Assembly (NCBI RefSeq): GCF_900537085.1
Contig: NZ_UNRE01000006.1
Coordinates: 124,001-188,000, forward strand
Reading direction: 5' to 3'
DNA: 64,000 bases
DNA from: Agarivorans sp. Alg241-V36
Lineage (GTDB): Bacteria > Pseudomonadota > Gammaproteobacteria > Enterobacterales > Celerinatantimonadaceae
The notes under the pieces are model-generated. The model was not told where the DNA came from. It searched no databases and was given only the letters and a program-made list of their open reading frames with translations. Positions 30,781 through 37,446 of this stretch are shown one piece after another. Numbering within the stretch: the first letter of the stretch is position 1; each line of letters begins with the position of its first letter. A program made the translations under genes and the position numbers.

Positions 30781-31350
30781 ATGTGTAAGAGTTCCGTTGG
30801 ATTAGATATCGATAAAATTTTAGAGAAAGCTGCTGGTATTGAAAACTATAGATATAGGCAAGGAGGCGCTCTTGAATCTGAAATAGCTTTGCTAGAAAAA
30901 TACTTAGGCGCTAGCTTACCAGATGAATATCGTTCTTTTTTAGAGAGATATGGTTTTGCAGCATGGTTTGGGGATGCTGTCGAGGGACTACCTGAAAACG
31001 GAACTAGAGATTACCGAATGAGAAACGCATTGAAAACTACTAAGTACTATCGAGAGAAATTTGATGCACCTGATTACCAACCAGTACCGCAATATGGTTT
31101 GGTGGTTAATCGATATGGCGGCGGCGGCTATTATTTCCTGTTTTCAAAAGAATCTGAGCGTGCGGGTGAGGTTGGCTTATTTTTAACTGAAACTTTCGGC
31201 CAAGAGGTATCGACTTATGACAACTTCACCGATTTTTTACTCTACTTAGTCGCGAAAGATGCTGATGAAGTGCACCCTGAGCTTGAAGCTTTGGTTAAGG
31301 AACCATCATTGGTCGAAGTCGACTATTCATTCTTAGACAACACAAAGTAA
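30781..31350 (+). CDS. SUKH/SMI1-KNR4-like immunity protein for the Rhs toxin
   Basis: A 189-residue cytoplasmic protein with the SMI1/KNR4 (SUKH) pattern: ESEIALLEKYLGASLPDEYRSFLERYGF near residues 35-65, then a beta-rich middle with NRYGGGGYYFLF and a late YDNFTDFLLYL helix. SUKH proteins are common immunity partners of nuclease toxins. It directly follows the Rhs tail and shares its AT-rich composition, so it most likely neutralises the HNH toxin. ATG 30781 has AAGG nine bases upstream; the GTG at 30775 would be too close. Confidence 0.85.
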   Translation: MCKSSVGLDIDKILEKAAGIENYRYRQGGALESEIALLEKYLGASLPDEYRSFLERYGFAAWFGDAVEGLPENGTRDYRMRNALKTTKYYREKFDAPDYQPVPQYGLVVNRYGGGGYYFLFSKESERAGEVGLFLTETFGQEVSTYDNFTDFLLYLVAKDADEVHPELEALVKEPSLVEVDYSFLDNTK

Positions 31351-31401
31351 TGTAGCAATGCTAAGTAATATTCGAATTAGCTTGAAGTGAAAGGAACAAC
31401 A

Positions 31402-32193
31402 ATGGCTAAGTTACAAATCACCCAGTCTGTGGGCTTGGGTGGCGTTAATAAACCTAACGATATAAAAGCTGTGCAAGCTGCACTAAATAAATTGCTGGGA
31501 CTAATCCCGCCGACTAAGAAATTAGTGGAAGACGGCAAGTTAGGCTCAAAACCAGAAAATGCTAAAACCGTAGCGGCAATAAAGGCCTTTCAAAAGAAAG
31601 TCGTGGGTATGGTTCGCCCTGATGGAAGAATTGATGCTAATGGCGGTAGCCATCGGAAAATTAACGAAAAATTAGCAGTAATTACGCTTACCAAGTCTAC
31701 TCAGCAACTTAGCGTAAAAGGAGTGACTTTACTTCAAGGAATAGAGCAGCTCAGACTAAAACCATATGATGATCAAAATGGGCTCGATATAACCACTTGG
31801 GTAGAAGGGGCGACCATTGGGTATGGGCACTTGATCAGTCAGGTAGAATGGCCAAAGTATCAGAATGGGACGACAAAAGCGGAAGCTGATATTTTGTTTA
31901 AAGCAGATCTCAAGCCCTTTGTGGATAGTGTAAAAGCTTGTATAAAAGTCTCTATTACGCAATGGGAATTTGATGCCTTAGTTATTCTTGCATTCAATAT
32001 AGGGACGAACGGATTCAAAAAATCTAGTGTCGTTAAATTGATTAACGACCCCAAAGCAACTACTTCTTACGTAAATTTAGAAGGTGCTTGGAAAGCTTGG
32101 AACAAGTCTCAGGGAAAAGTTAACAAGGGACTCACAAACCGCAGAAATGCTGAGTGGAACATATTTAGTAATAATGTTTATAAAGGTTGGTAG
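31402..32193 (+). CDS. Peptidoglycan-binding/lysozyme (GH24) protein, probable T6SS effector
   Basis: A 263-residue protein. The first 85 residues resemble a peptidoglycan-binding domain (DIKAVQAALNKLLG, VAAIKAFQKKVVG). The rest is a T4-lysozyme-type GH24 domain with Glu115 (GIEQLRLKPYDD), Asp124 and Thr138 (TIGYGHLI), matching the E-D-T catalytic set of T4 lysozyme with about eight extra residues between Asp and Thr. There is no signal peptide, holin or phage gene nearby, so it must be exported another way; the T6SS is the obvious route. ATG 31402 has AAGGA six bases upstream. The next gene encodes an exported lysozyme-inhibitor-like protein. Confidence 0.85.
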   Translation: MAKLQITQSVGLGGVNKPNDIKAVQAALNKLLGLIPPTKKLVEDGKLGSKPENAKTVAAIKAFQKKVVGMVRPDGRIDANGGSHRKINEKLAVITLTKSTQQLSVKGVTLLQGIEQLRLKPYDDQNGLDITTWVEGATIGYGHLISQVEWPKYQNGTTKAEADILFKADLKPFVDSVKACIKVSITQWEFDALVILAFNIGTNGFKKSSVVKLINDPKATTSYVNLEGAWKAWNKSQGKVNKGLTNRRNAEWNIFSNNVYKGW

Positions 32194-32194
32194 T

Positions 32195-32644
32195 ATGAAG
32201 AATTGTAACTGGCTCAAAATTATCCCTGTTTGTGTAGCGCTATTCTCAGGGAGCGCCTTTTCTATTGATAATCCCGACGCCCCTAATTACTTAGGTGAGT
32301 TTGAGAGAGCAGCCGGAAAATATGAAATTACATTGTCGAGTAGTGACAGCAAAAATGTAGACTTTATTTCAGAATACGCAGACTACCATGCCTTCCTCGA
32401 TGAGGAACTAAATAAGGCTTATTCACTATTAAAGACTGCACTTAATGAAGAAGATTTTAAGCCGCTAAAGGCTTCCCAGCGCAAGTGGATTGCTTTTAGG
32501 GATTCTGAGCTTCAATTTATCAATGAAAATTGGAATAGAGTCAATTTTGGTAGTTCTTACAATCTTTCGAGAAACGCCTATAAGGCCGAGCTAGTTAAAG
32601 CGAGAATTACTCAGCTGTACCAATACGCAAAAAACTATAATTAG
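32195..32644 (+). CDS. Exported LprI/DUF1311-like protein, probable lysozyme immunity protein
   Basis: A 149-residue protein with a cleavable signal peptide (hydrophobic IIPVCVALFSGSAFS, cut near residue 23) and a helical LprI/DUF1311 domain: LDEELNKAYSLLKTAL followed by LKASQRKWIAFRDSEL. LprI of Mycobacterium inhibits lysozyme, and periplasmic location is what protection against a wall-degrading effector needs. The ATG lies one base after the stop of the lysozyme gene, so the pair is co-translated. It lacks the Cys pair common in the family. An in-frame start at 32084 would sit inside the lysozyme gene and remove the signal peptide position, so it is rejected. Confidence 0.82.
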   Translation: MKNCNWLKIIPVCVALFSGSAFSIDNPDAPNYLGEFERAAGKYEITLSSSDSKNVDFISEYADYHAFLDEELNKAYSLLKTALNEEDFKPLKASQRKWIAFRDSELQFINENWNRVNFGSSYNLSRNAYKAELVKARITQLYQYAKNYN

Positions 32645-32669
32645 ATCCATGCGTTCATCTAGTTAGCGT

Positions 32670-32966
32670 TTATAAGCGTTCTATTGTTGGAATATTAAAA
32701 TAGGCCTCAAGATCGCTTTCTTTTAGTTGCTTAAGCTGGGTCTTTCGCTTGAGCCTTTCGCTAACGCTTTCGCCAAATACTGCTTGGTGTTCAGATTCAA
32801 TAATGGCGCTTGCTTGCTCAGTGCTGAGTATACCTAGTAGCTTGGCTGCATGAAACAAGCCTTCAACTCGATACTTGAGTTTGTCATCTGGCTTACCTGC
32901 TTTGGTATTTTCAAACACGCTGCGCAGCTCTGCTTTACAAAATACTAAGTAGCTCTCGTTATCCAT
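32670..32966 (-). CDS. Hypothetical 98-residue protein
   Basis: A small soluble helical protein on the opposite strand to the effector module. It opens MDNESYLVFCKAELRS and has a charged C-terminal part with KRKTQLKQLKESDLEAYF. There is no signal, membrane segment or recognisable domain. Its start is preceded by GGAGAG, so it is probably expressed. The first of the AACGAAGACAA repeats lies about 43 bases upstream, where an operator could be. Function unknown. Confidence 0.65.
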   Translation of the reverse strand: MDNESYLVFCKAELRSVFENTKAGKPDDKLKYRVEGLFHAAKLLGILSTEQASAIIESEHQAVFGESVSERLKRKTQLKQLKESDLEAYFNIPTIERL

Positions 32967-33006
32967 GTGTGACTACTCTCCAAGTTAGTTATGTATTCGT
33001 GGAAAA

Positions 33007-33089
33007 ATAACGAAGACAAAGTGCTGTTGTAAATCCACGTATTAGAGCCCGCCAAGGACTCTAATAATGGAATTAAAACGAAGACAATT
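33007..33089 (+). repeat. Left pair of AACGAAGACAA repeats
   Basis: Two copies in the same direction: 33007-33022 (ATAACGAAGACAAAGT) and 33071-33089 (AATTAAAACGAAGACAATT). Each has an exact reverse-complement copy on the other side of the accessory patch (37393-37408 and 37415-37433). A seven-base inverted repeat (33041-33047/33059-33065) lies between them. Confidence 0.8.
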
Positions 33090-33104
33090 CTAACTCGCTG
33101 AATA

Positions 33105-33275
33105 CTAGGGTTTAATCCCCGCAATAATCATTTTAGGCCTTCCGTTACGAAATGCCGCTTTTACTTCCAATTCAGTAACGCAGGGAAACAGCATGGTTTC
33201 CAGTGTAGGAATCAAAGACTCATCAAAAACATAGTTTTTTCTTCGTAACAACTGCTTGAGTGAACTGTGTAATTG
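33105..33275 (-). pseudogene. C-terminal fragment of an unknown gene
   Basis: An open stretch of 56 codons without a plausible start, bounded upstream by TAA at 33276-33278, ends in TAG at 33105. Its translation looks protein-like (KQLLRRKNYVFDESLIP, then VKAAFRNGRPKMIIAGIKP). I do not recognise the family. It ends 16 bases from an AACGAAGACAA repeat, so it may be the remnant of a gene once carried on the same element. Confidence 0.35.
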
Positions 33276-33687
33276 TTAGAGCAACTCCCTGATTCCATTG
33301 AGATCCATCAATCATGTATCGGTTTGTTTTAAACGGGAAAATATTCTAAGTGGTTGAAAAAGAACATTAATAGTATTATGTCGCTTAGATTTTTGAGCGA
33401 AGAAATCCTATCGAAGTAGTATATTTTTGTCCGAAAATGAGTTACAACTCAAGCAAAATTGAAACACATTTTCTGTTTGATTTTTTAGCTGATAAGCAAA
33501 TAGTGTTTCTGCTAAGGCTAATTACATTTCAAAACGAAGATTTTTGTAAGATTATGATTTTCTTTACCTATTGCTACGGGCGAAAGCGTCGCGGCTCAGT
33601 TACCTCGTTTAGCTAAAGCCGCCCGATTCAACTGCTTTACCACATGCTGGGCAACCAAATAAGTAGTGAATATTTTTCATAGGCTTT

Positions 33688-33720
33688 AGAGTAAAATCAT
33701 TCGGCTTTTACTCTATTTTT
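33688..33720 (+). terminator. Stem-loop with T-run
   Basis: AGAGTAAAA and TTTTACTCT pair perfectly around a nine-base loop and are followed by ATTTTT on the plus strand. No plus-strand gene lies upstream, so it may instead protect or end the leftward transcript of the 428-residue gene, which stops 17 bases away, although on that strand the T-run is missing. Confidence 0.5.
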
Positions 33721-33736
33721 GATTGCTGTTATTAAG

Positions 33737-35023
33737 TTAGTTTATCTGATCAATGAATAGAGTTTTTAGTTGTTCGAAAAAATCAAGGTTGAAAATACCA
33801 AACAGAAAATAGCTAGAGACAGATAGCACCAACAGACCTATAGTTATCAAGCCAGCCCCTAATACTCTTTGCTTGATATAGATAAATAGTCGAACAAAAT
33901 CTTTAAACTCTTTGCGAGAACTTAACAAGTCGCTATGAACGAATAACGTGAGAACTGCGGATAATGTTATGGATAACGAGAGTACTGTTATTGGTTCTTT
34001 GTAGATAAATTTAAGTAACGGCCCTAGGTAGTCATTACTCGCATCAGTAGTTAACTGTAAATTGAATACTTGCCCCATTCCAGACATAGAGATGACTAAT
34101 GCAATTAACAGGAAAAACAAATTGGCTGTAGAAAGCTTGAGTGAACGGCGGTTATCGTGTTGATAGTGAAGTCGTTCTTTGTTGATTAAAATCGATTTTT
34201 CAATATTATCATTATCGAGGATCAAGCTTCGCCTTGCTTCTTCTTTACTATTTTCTTCATTAAAATGTTTAGAAATGAAAGTTTTCAGATACGCGAGTAC
34301 GCCAAGAGCAGATGTGTATGATTCGATTGAAGGGTTTCTTTTAAAGCTAAGCACGTGTCGGTACAAAGCTCTTATGGTTTCTTCTCTCCAGGGCGTTTCA
34401 CTATCATTTCGATAAAGGTCGACCATTGTGTCCGTCTGAGAATGATGGTGTTGATGCACATGACACAGGTCTTTTAGAAAGAAAAAAGATTGAGCGGCAA
34501 GAGAGTCATATTCTTCTGGTGTTATCTCCAATCCGTCTTTAGATTCTGGATTGCTGATCGATACCTTGCCGTCCCTTTGAAGGCTGAAATCGAACTTAGC
34601 TATGGCAGCTTGTTTGACTTGGTAGCTAATTATGTTTTCAATGTCCTTTTGAATCGTTTCTAAGGAGTCATCGGACAGTTGAATTCGGTGTTGCCTTTTA
34701 TTCAGCTCACTCTCAAAATCACTGATTCCATCATCACCGTTATCGAAAACGACTATCCGACCTTCTAAGGGAGCCTCTAGGGAAGAAGGAGCGTTTGAGG
34801 CAGTACCACTACAAACGAATGTAAACTTACTAGACTTATTGAAGAACGGCCAAATAAAGTCAGGTAGCAGTGCAGAATCAGAGAGAGACTTGGATTGATA
34901 TGAAAGAATGTACCGTTTAGAGCAGTCGGATCTGTTTGCAGTGGCGGTGTATGAGTTGCCGATAATACTAAATGATAAGCGGCCTCCTACCGTGGGAACC
35001 CAACCCACATAGCTGTTTGACAT
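33737..35023 (-). CDS. Uncharacterised membrane protein with N-terminal soluble domain
   Basis: A 428-residue protein. About 300 residues are soluble: a beta-rich start, then a helical part holding an unusual Cys/His cluster (CHVHQHHH) that could bind metal. Three membrane segments form the C-terminal third (about 303-325, 343-367, 388-415), separated by charged loops. I recognise no domain. It is the second gene of a leftward pair, starting 14 bases after a small membrane protein; AAGG sits upstream of the ATG. It lies in an AT-rich patch beside an insertion sequence and a broken helicase gene, a context typical of defence or stress genes. That link is inference. Confidence 0.75.
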   Translation of the reverse strand: MSNSYVGWVPTVGGRLSFSIIGNSYTATANRSDCSKRYILSYQSKSLSDSALLPDFIWPFFNKSSKFTFVCSGTASNAPSSLEAPLEGRIVVFDNGDDGISDFESELNKRQHRIQLSDDSLETIQKDIENIISYQVKQAAIAKFDFSLQRDGKVSISNPESKDGLEITPEEYDSLAAQSFFFLKDLCHVHQHHHSQTDTMVDLYRNDSETPWREETIRALYRHVLSFKRNPSIESYTSALGVLAYLKTFISKHFNEENSKEEARRSLILDNDNIEKSILINKERLHYQHDNRRSLKLSTANLFFLLIALVISMSGMGQVFNLQLTTDASNDYLGPLLKFIYKEPITVLSLSITLSAVLTLFVHSDLLSSRKEFKDFVRLFIYIKQRVLGAGLITIGLLVLSVSSYFLFGIFNLDFFEQLKTLFIDQIN

Positions 35024-35037
35024 CCTTGACCTTATTT

Positions 35038-35310
35038 TTAGCGAAAGAGGCTACTGATTGATTCGTTGGACAATTTGCCCTGATCAATAACTCGATTTCT
35101 CTTGCGGTCCCAAAGAATCCCCGCATCAACTCGGTAGTCTCGACTACCATCAGACGACGTTGGAACAGTGCCAAGTATAGGGTTTTTGAATCCACGAGTT
35201 AACACCTGACAGCTCTTGTAAGTAACTTTGTCAGCTTTGAGAACTAGAACGCCAGCCACAATAAAAAGTGCTGAGACAATCAGCGATATGCAGGCGAAAA
35301 AAATTGCCAT
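35038..35310 (-). CDS. Small membrane-anchored protein, first gene of uncharacterised pair
   Basis: A 90-residue protein with a single N-terminal membrane segment (ISLIVSALFIVAGVLVL) that could also serve as a signal anchor. About 65 polar residues follow (YKSCQVLTRG, SSDGSRDYRVDAGILW). No domain is recognised. Its stop lies 14 bases before the start of the 428-residue membrane protein and no promoter-sized gap separates them, so the two are expected to be made together and may act as one unit. The promoter must lie within 35311-35640. Confidence 0.68.
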   Translation of the reverse strand: MAIFFACISLIVSALFIVAGVLVLKADKVTYKSCQVLTRGFKNPILGTVPTSSDGSRDYRVDAGILWDRKRNRVIDQGKLSNESISSLFR

Positions 35311-35718
35311 TTGGATAGTCCTTACGAGGTTGATAACTGCTAGATTCAGGTCTAACTAAAATTAGCTGATTATTATACATCTGTAATGGCAGCCAAACAA
35401 GATGTTCTAGCTCATTATTCATACTTGTTGATGTATCTATAACTTAATCACTCTAATATACCTAGAATAGGCCAACTCTAGGCTAATGTCACACATTAAT
35501 ATTCTCAACACTTAATAACGAGCATGGCTGATGTAATTTATTTGTCATAATCACCCTTATGCGTAATAGCTGATGCGGTGTCGTTTTTCAGACATATCCT
35601 CCACAGATAAGTCTGATGAGCGGCGATGTTTGACATTCGAATCTGCTTAGTCGTCTTCCCGAAGCCGATCTTGGTTGGGCATTTTTTCCAGGGCTGCTTG
35701 TTCTGCTTTAATTAAACC
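35311..35718. other. AT-rich non-coding stretch upstream of the two-gene unit
   Basis: About 400 bases between the 90-residue gene and the IS3 element. It should hold the promoter of the leftward pair; several TATTAT/TATAAT-like words occur but none stands out. Near the IS end, a gene fragment runs leftward (35647-35718). No RNA gene or other gene was seen. Confidence 0.5.
35647..35718 (-). pseudogene. C-terminal stub of a gene truncated at the IS left end
   Basis: Reading leftward out of the IS boundary, an open frame of about 23 codons (GLIKAEQAALEKMPNQDRL...) ends in TAA at 35647-35649. Charged helical sequence of this kind at the very edge of an insertion suggests the tail of an interrupted gene. 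Too short to identify. It does not match the helicase stub on the other side, which runs the opposite way. Confidence 0.35.
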
Positions 35719-35762
35719 GGACACTTTGATAATGGAATATAATCCAATTATTGAGGTGTAAA

Positions 35763-36050
35763 ATGACAAAAAGAAAAATAAGAAGCTACACGGCTGAGTT
35801 TAAACAAGAAGCCGTAGCATTAGTTGTCGAGCAAGGTTATAGCGTAGCCAAAGCAGCGGCATCTTTAGGGATCACAGACAAAGTACTTTATAACTGGAAA
35901 GCCAAATTTGAGGCTGAGCAATCCGGCACCACTCTTACGGGAGATGAACGTGCTGAGTTACTAAGGTTACGCAAGGAAAATAAAGAGCTTAGGGTGGAAA
36001 AGGACATTTTAAAAAAGGCCAGCGCCCTCCTGCTCAAGGAAACCAAGTAA
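35763..36050 (+). CDS. IS3-family transposase OrfA
   Basis: A 95-residue protein with a helix-turn-helix (YTAEFKQEAVALVVEQGYSVAKAAASLGI) followed by a leucine-zipper-like helix (ERAELLRLRKENKELRVEKDIL). It binds the IS ends and limits transposition when made alone. The ATG at 35763 has GAGGTG upstream; an earlier in-frame start at 35751 lies before it and is less likely. Confidence 0.93.
   Translation: MTKRKIRSYTAEFKQEAVALVVEQGYSVAKAAASLGITDKVLYNWKAKFEAEQSGTTLTGDERAELLRLRKENKELRVEKDILKKASALLLKETK
36011..36017 (+). promoter_or_regulatory. Programmed -1 frameshift site (A6G)
   Basis: AAAAAAG lies in the phase TTA-AAA-AAG of orfA, so a -1 slip moves ribosomes into the orfB frame, which stays open from here. 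This is the standard IS3-family signal for making the OrfAB transposase. Confidence 0.85.
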
Positions 36051-36076
36051 TCTATCAAACGATTAAGCAATTATCG

Positions 36077-36922
36077 GTGACGTTTCCCGTTTTAAAGCTG
36101 TGTAAGGCATTCGGTGTGAGTCGCTCCGCTTATTACGGATGGCTGAAGCGTCCCGCCAAGGTCATTAGTGCTGAGCTGTTGCATTTATATCGTAGAACGA
36201 AAACGATTTTTAAAGAGAGTCGTCAAAGTTTAGGTTATCGAGAATTGCAAAAACGGTTATGCAGAGAGGGCTTTCATGTCAGCACTTATAAAACCCGTAA
36301 GCTCATGAATCAGCTTGGTTTAGTGGTGACTCAACGCCTTGCTTATAAAGTAACAACGAAGCGTAAACACAGTGATGCTGTAGCCGATAATTTATTAAAT
36401 CAGAACTTTAACCCTGTAGCTCCTAATCAAGTCTGGGCTGGAGATGTGACCTATTTAAAGACCAGTGAAGGCTGGATGTATTTAGCAGTAGTCATGGATC
36501 TGTATTCACGTCGCATAGTGGGTTGGCATTTAGATAAGCGTATGACAACGGATTTAGTGAGCAAAGCTCTAATCAAAGCCTATAATTTGCGTCAGCCACC
36601 TAAAGGCTTGGTTTTTCATAGTGATAGAGGCTCACAATATACCAGTAAATCTTATCGTCAACTGCTATGGCGTAAGGGGATTCGAGCGAGCATGGGTGAT
36701 GTCGGTGCGTGTTGGGATAATGCTGTGGTTGAGCGTTTCTTTGGCAGTTTGAAACACGATTGGCTGTTCAAAATTCCGCAGCTAACGCGTGAGCACATGA
36801 GAGATGATGTGAATCGATACATGAGGTATTACAACTTGGTTAGGTTGCATACGGCTAACGATGATATGTCGCCAGTGGAATATGAAATTAACTATCAAAG
36901 TTCTTTAAGAAAAGTGTCCTAA
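36077..36922 (+). CDS. IS3-family transposase OrfB (DDE catalytic part)
   Basis: A 281-residue rve-type integrase core with an HTH_21 region (LYRRTKTIFKESRQSLGYREL). The three acidic catalytic residues lie in WAGDVTYL, FHSDRGSQYTS and WDNAVVERFFGSLK. The GTG at 36077 is only the first possible internal start; the functional product is expected to be the OrfA-OrfB fusion made by the -1 frameshift at 36011-36017, since the frame is open back to that point. The stop lies just beyond the right inverted repeat. Confidence 0.93.
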   Translation: MTFPVLKLCKAFGVSRSAYYGWLKRPAKVISAELLHLYRRTKTIFKESRQSLGYRELQKRLCREGFHVSTYKTRKLMNQLGLVVTQRLAYKVTTKRKHSDAVADNLLNQNFNPVAPNQVWAGDVTYLKTSEGWMYLAVVMDLYSRRIVGWHLDKRMTTDLVSKALIKAYNLRQPPKGLVFHSDRGSQYTSKSYRQLLWRKGIRASMGDVGACWDNAVVERFFGSLKHDWLFKIPQLTREHMRDDVNRYMRYYNLVRLHTANDDMSPVEYEINYQSSLRKVS

Positions 36923-37153
36923 TTTAGTTGCGCAGAACAATTTGGTGCTAAAGCATTAAGTAGTACAGATATTAAAAATCAAGCTGAAGGACGAGACGGG
37001 GTTATATCACGAACTAGGAGGCTCTTTTATGTGATATGTAGCAGGGCTCAAAAAAGTTTGGCCGTAGTTGCCTACACTCAAGACCCTGAAGCTGTGAAGA
37101 GTAAGAGTCTAACGTCTAAATGGTTTATGGAAGATGAAATTGAAATAGTGTAG
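36923..37153 (+). pseudogene. C-terminal stub of a UvrD-type DNA helicase
   Basis: Directly after the IS right end, 76 codons stay open to TAG at 37151-37153. They include RTRRLFYVICSRA followed by KSLAVVAYT, the motif VI region of superfamily 1 UvrD/Rep helicases, and end in EDEIEIV. The preceding frame has a stop at the IS junction and the N-terminal helicase core is absent. Helicases of this subtype often belong to defence pairs with an ATPase-nuclease (Gabija-like); that assignment is only suggested by the style of the tail. Confidence 0.75.
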
Positions 37154-37446
37154 GTAGAGAGAACACTGCTCTTTAAAAGAGCAGTAGGTTGTTTTGGTTA
37201 ATATTAGAAAATCTGAGTCGCTTTCTATGTCTCTATGGAATAGTTCATACGACAAGTACTTACTTTATCCTATTGAACTTTTCCACATTGAGTTAATTTG
37301 TTTCTTGCTAACTATCAAAGTCACAAAACGAAGACAATCTTAAGTGATTATAAATCAGGTGATTAAGTGTGTTCGCGTATGAAAATTAACCAACTTTGTC
37401 TTCGTTATAATTTCAATTGTCTTCGTTTTAATTTCATCAAAACAAA
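37154..37446. other. Intergenic stretch with right-hand repeat cluster
   Basis: About 290 AT-rich bases between the helicase stub and the end of the flavoprotein gene. Nothing coding is seen. The right-hand AACGAAGACAA repeats occupy its distal third. Confidence 0.55.
37325..37433 (+). repeat. Right cluster of AACGAAGACAA repeats (MITE-like)
   Basis: One forward copy (AAAACGAAGACAAT, 37325-37338) and two reverse copies (37393-37408 and 37415-37433). The outer forward and reverse copies make a perfect 14-base inverted repeat spanning 105 bases (37325-37429), the shape of a miniature transposable element. The reverse copies are exact matches over 16 and 19 bases to the two left-hand copies near 33.0 kb. 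Confidence 0.75.

Larger units (their letters stand above)
32967..33736. other. AT-rich intergenic stretch with repeats and gene debris
   Basis: These 770 bases lack an intact gene. They hold two full AACGAAGACAA copies (33009-33019, 33077-33087) with an ATTAGAG/CTCTAAT inverted repeat between them, a degenerate copy (33533-33540), a gene fragment (33105-33275, minus) and a stem-loop near 33688. A 23-codon frame on the minus strand (33609-33680) starts with ATG and contains a CPACGK zinc-knuckle motif; it may be debris of a larger gene. Composition is clearly more AT-rich than the flanking core genes. Confidence 0.6.
35719..36919 (+). mobile_element. IS3-family insertion sequence
   Basis: About 1.2 kb. 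The ends carry inverted GGACACTTT (35719-35727) and AAAGTGTCC (36911-36919). Inside are orfA and orfB in the -1 relation with an A6G slip site. The flanking bases (ACC left, TAA right) do not form a target duplication, and gene stubs of different origin abut each end, which suggests deletion or recombination after insertion. The element looks intact and could be active. Confidence 0.9.

Noticed and set aside
31402-32644. Phage lysis cassette
   Set aside because: A lysozyme gene alone might suggest a prophage, but there is no holin, no other phage gene, and the neighbours are T6SS payload and immunity genes.
35763-36922. Frameshifted, dead transposase
   Set aside because: The -1 relation between orfA and orfB and the A6G slip site in correct phase are the normal IS3 design, not damage.
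32967-37446. CRISPR array from repeated AACGAAGACAA
   Set aside because: The copies are few, irregularly spaced and in both directions, with no uniform spacers and no cas genes.
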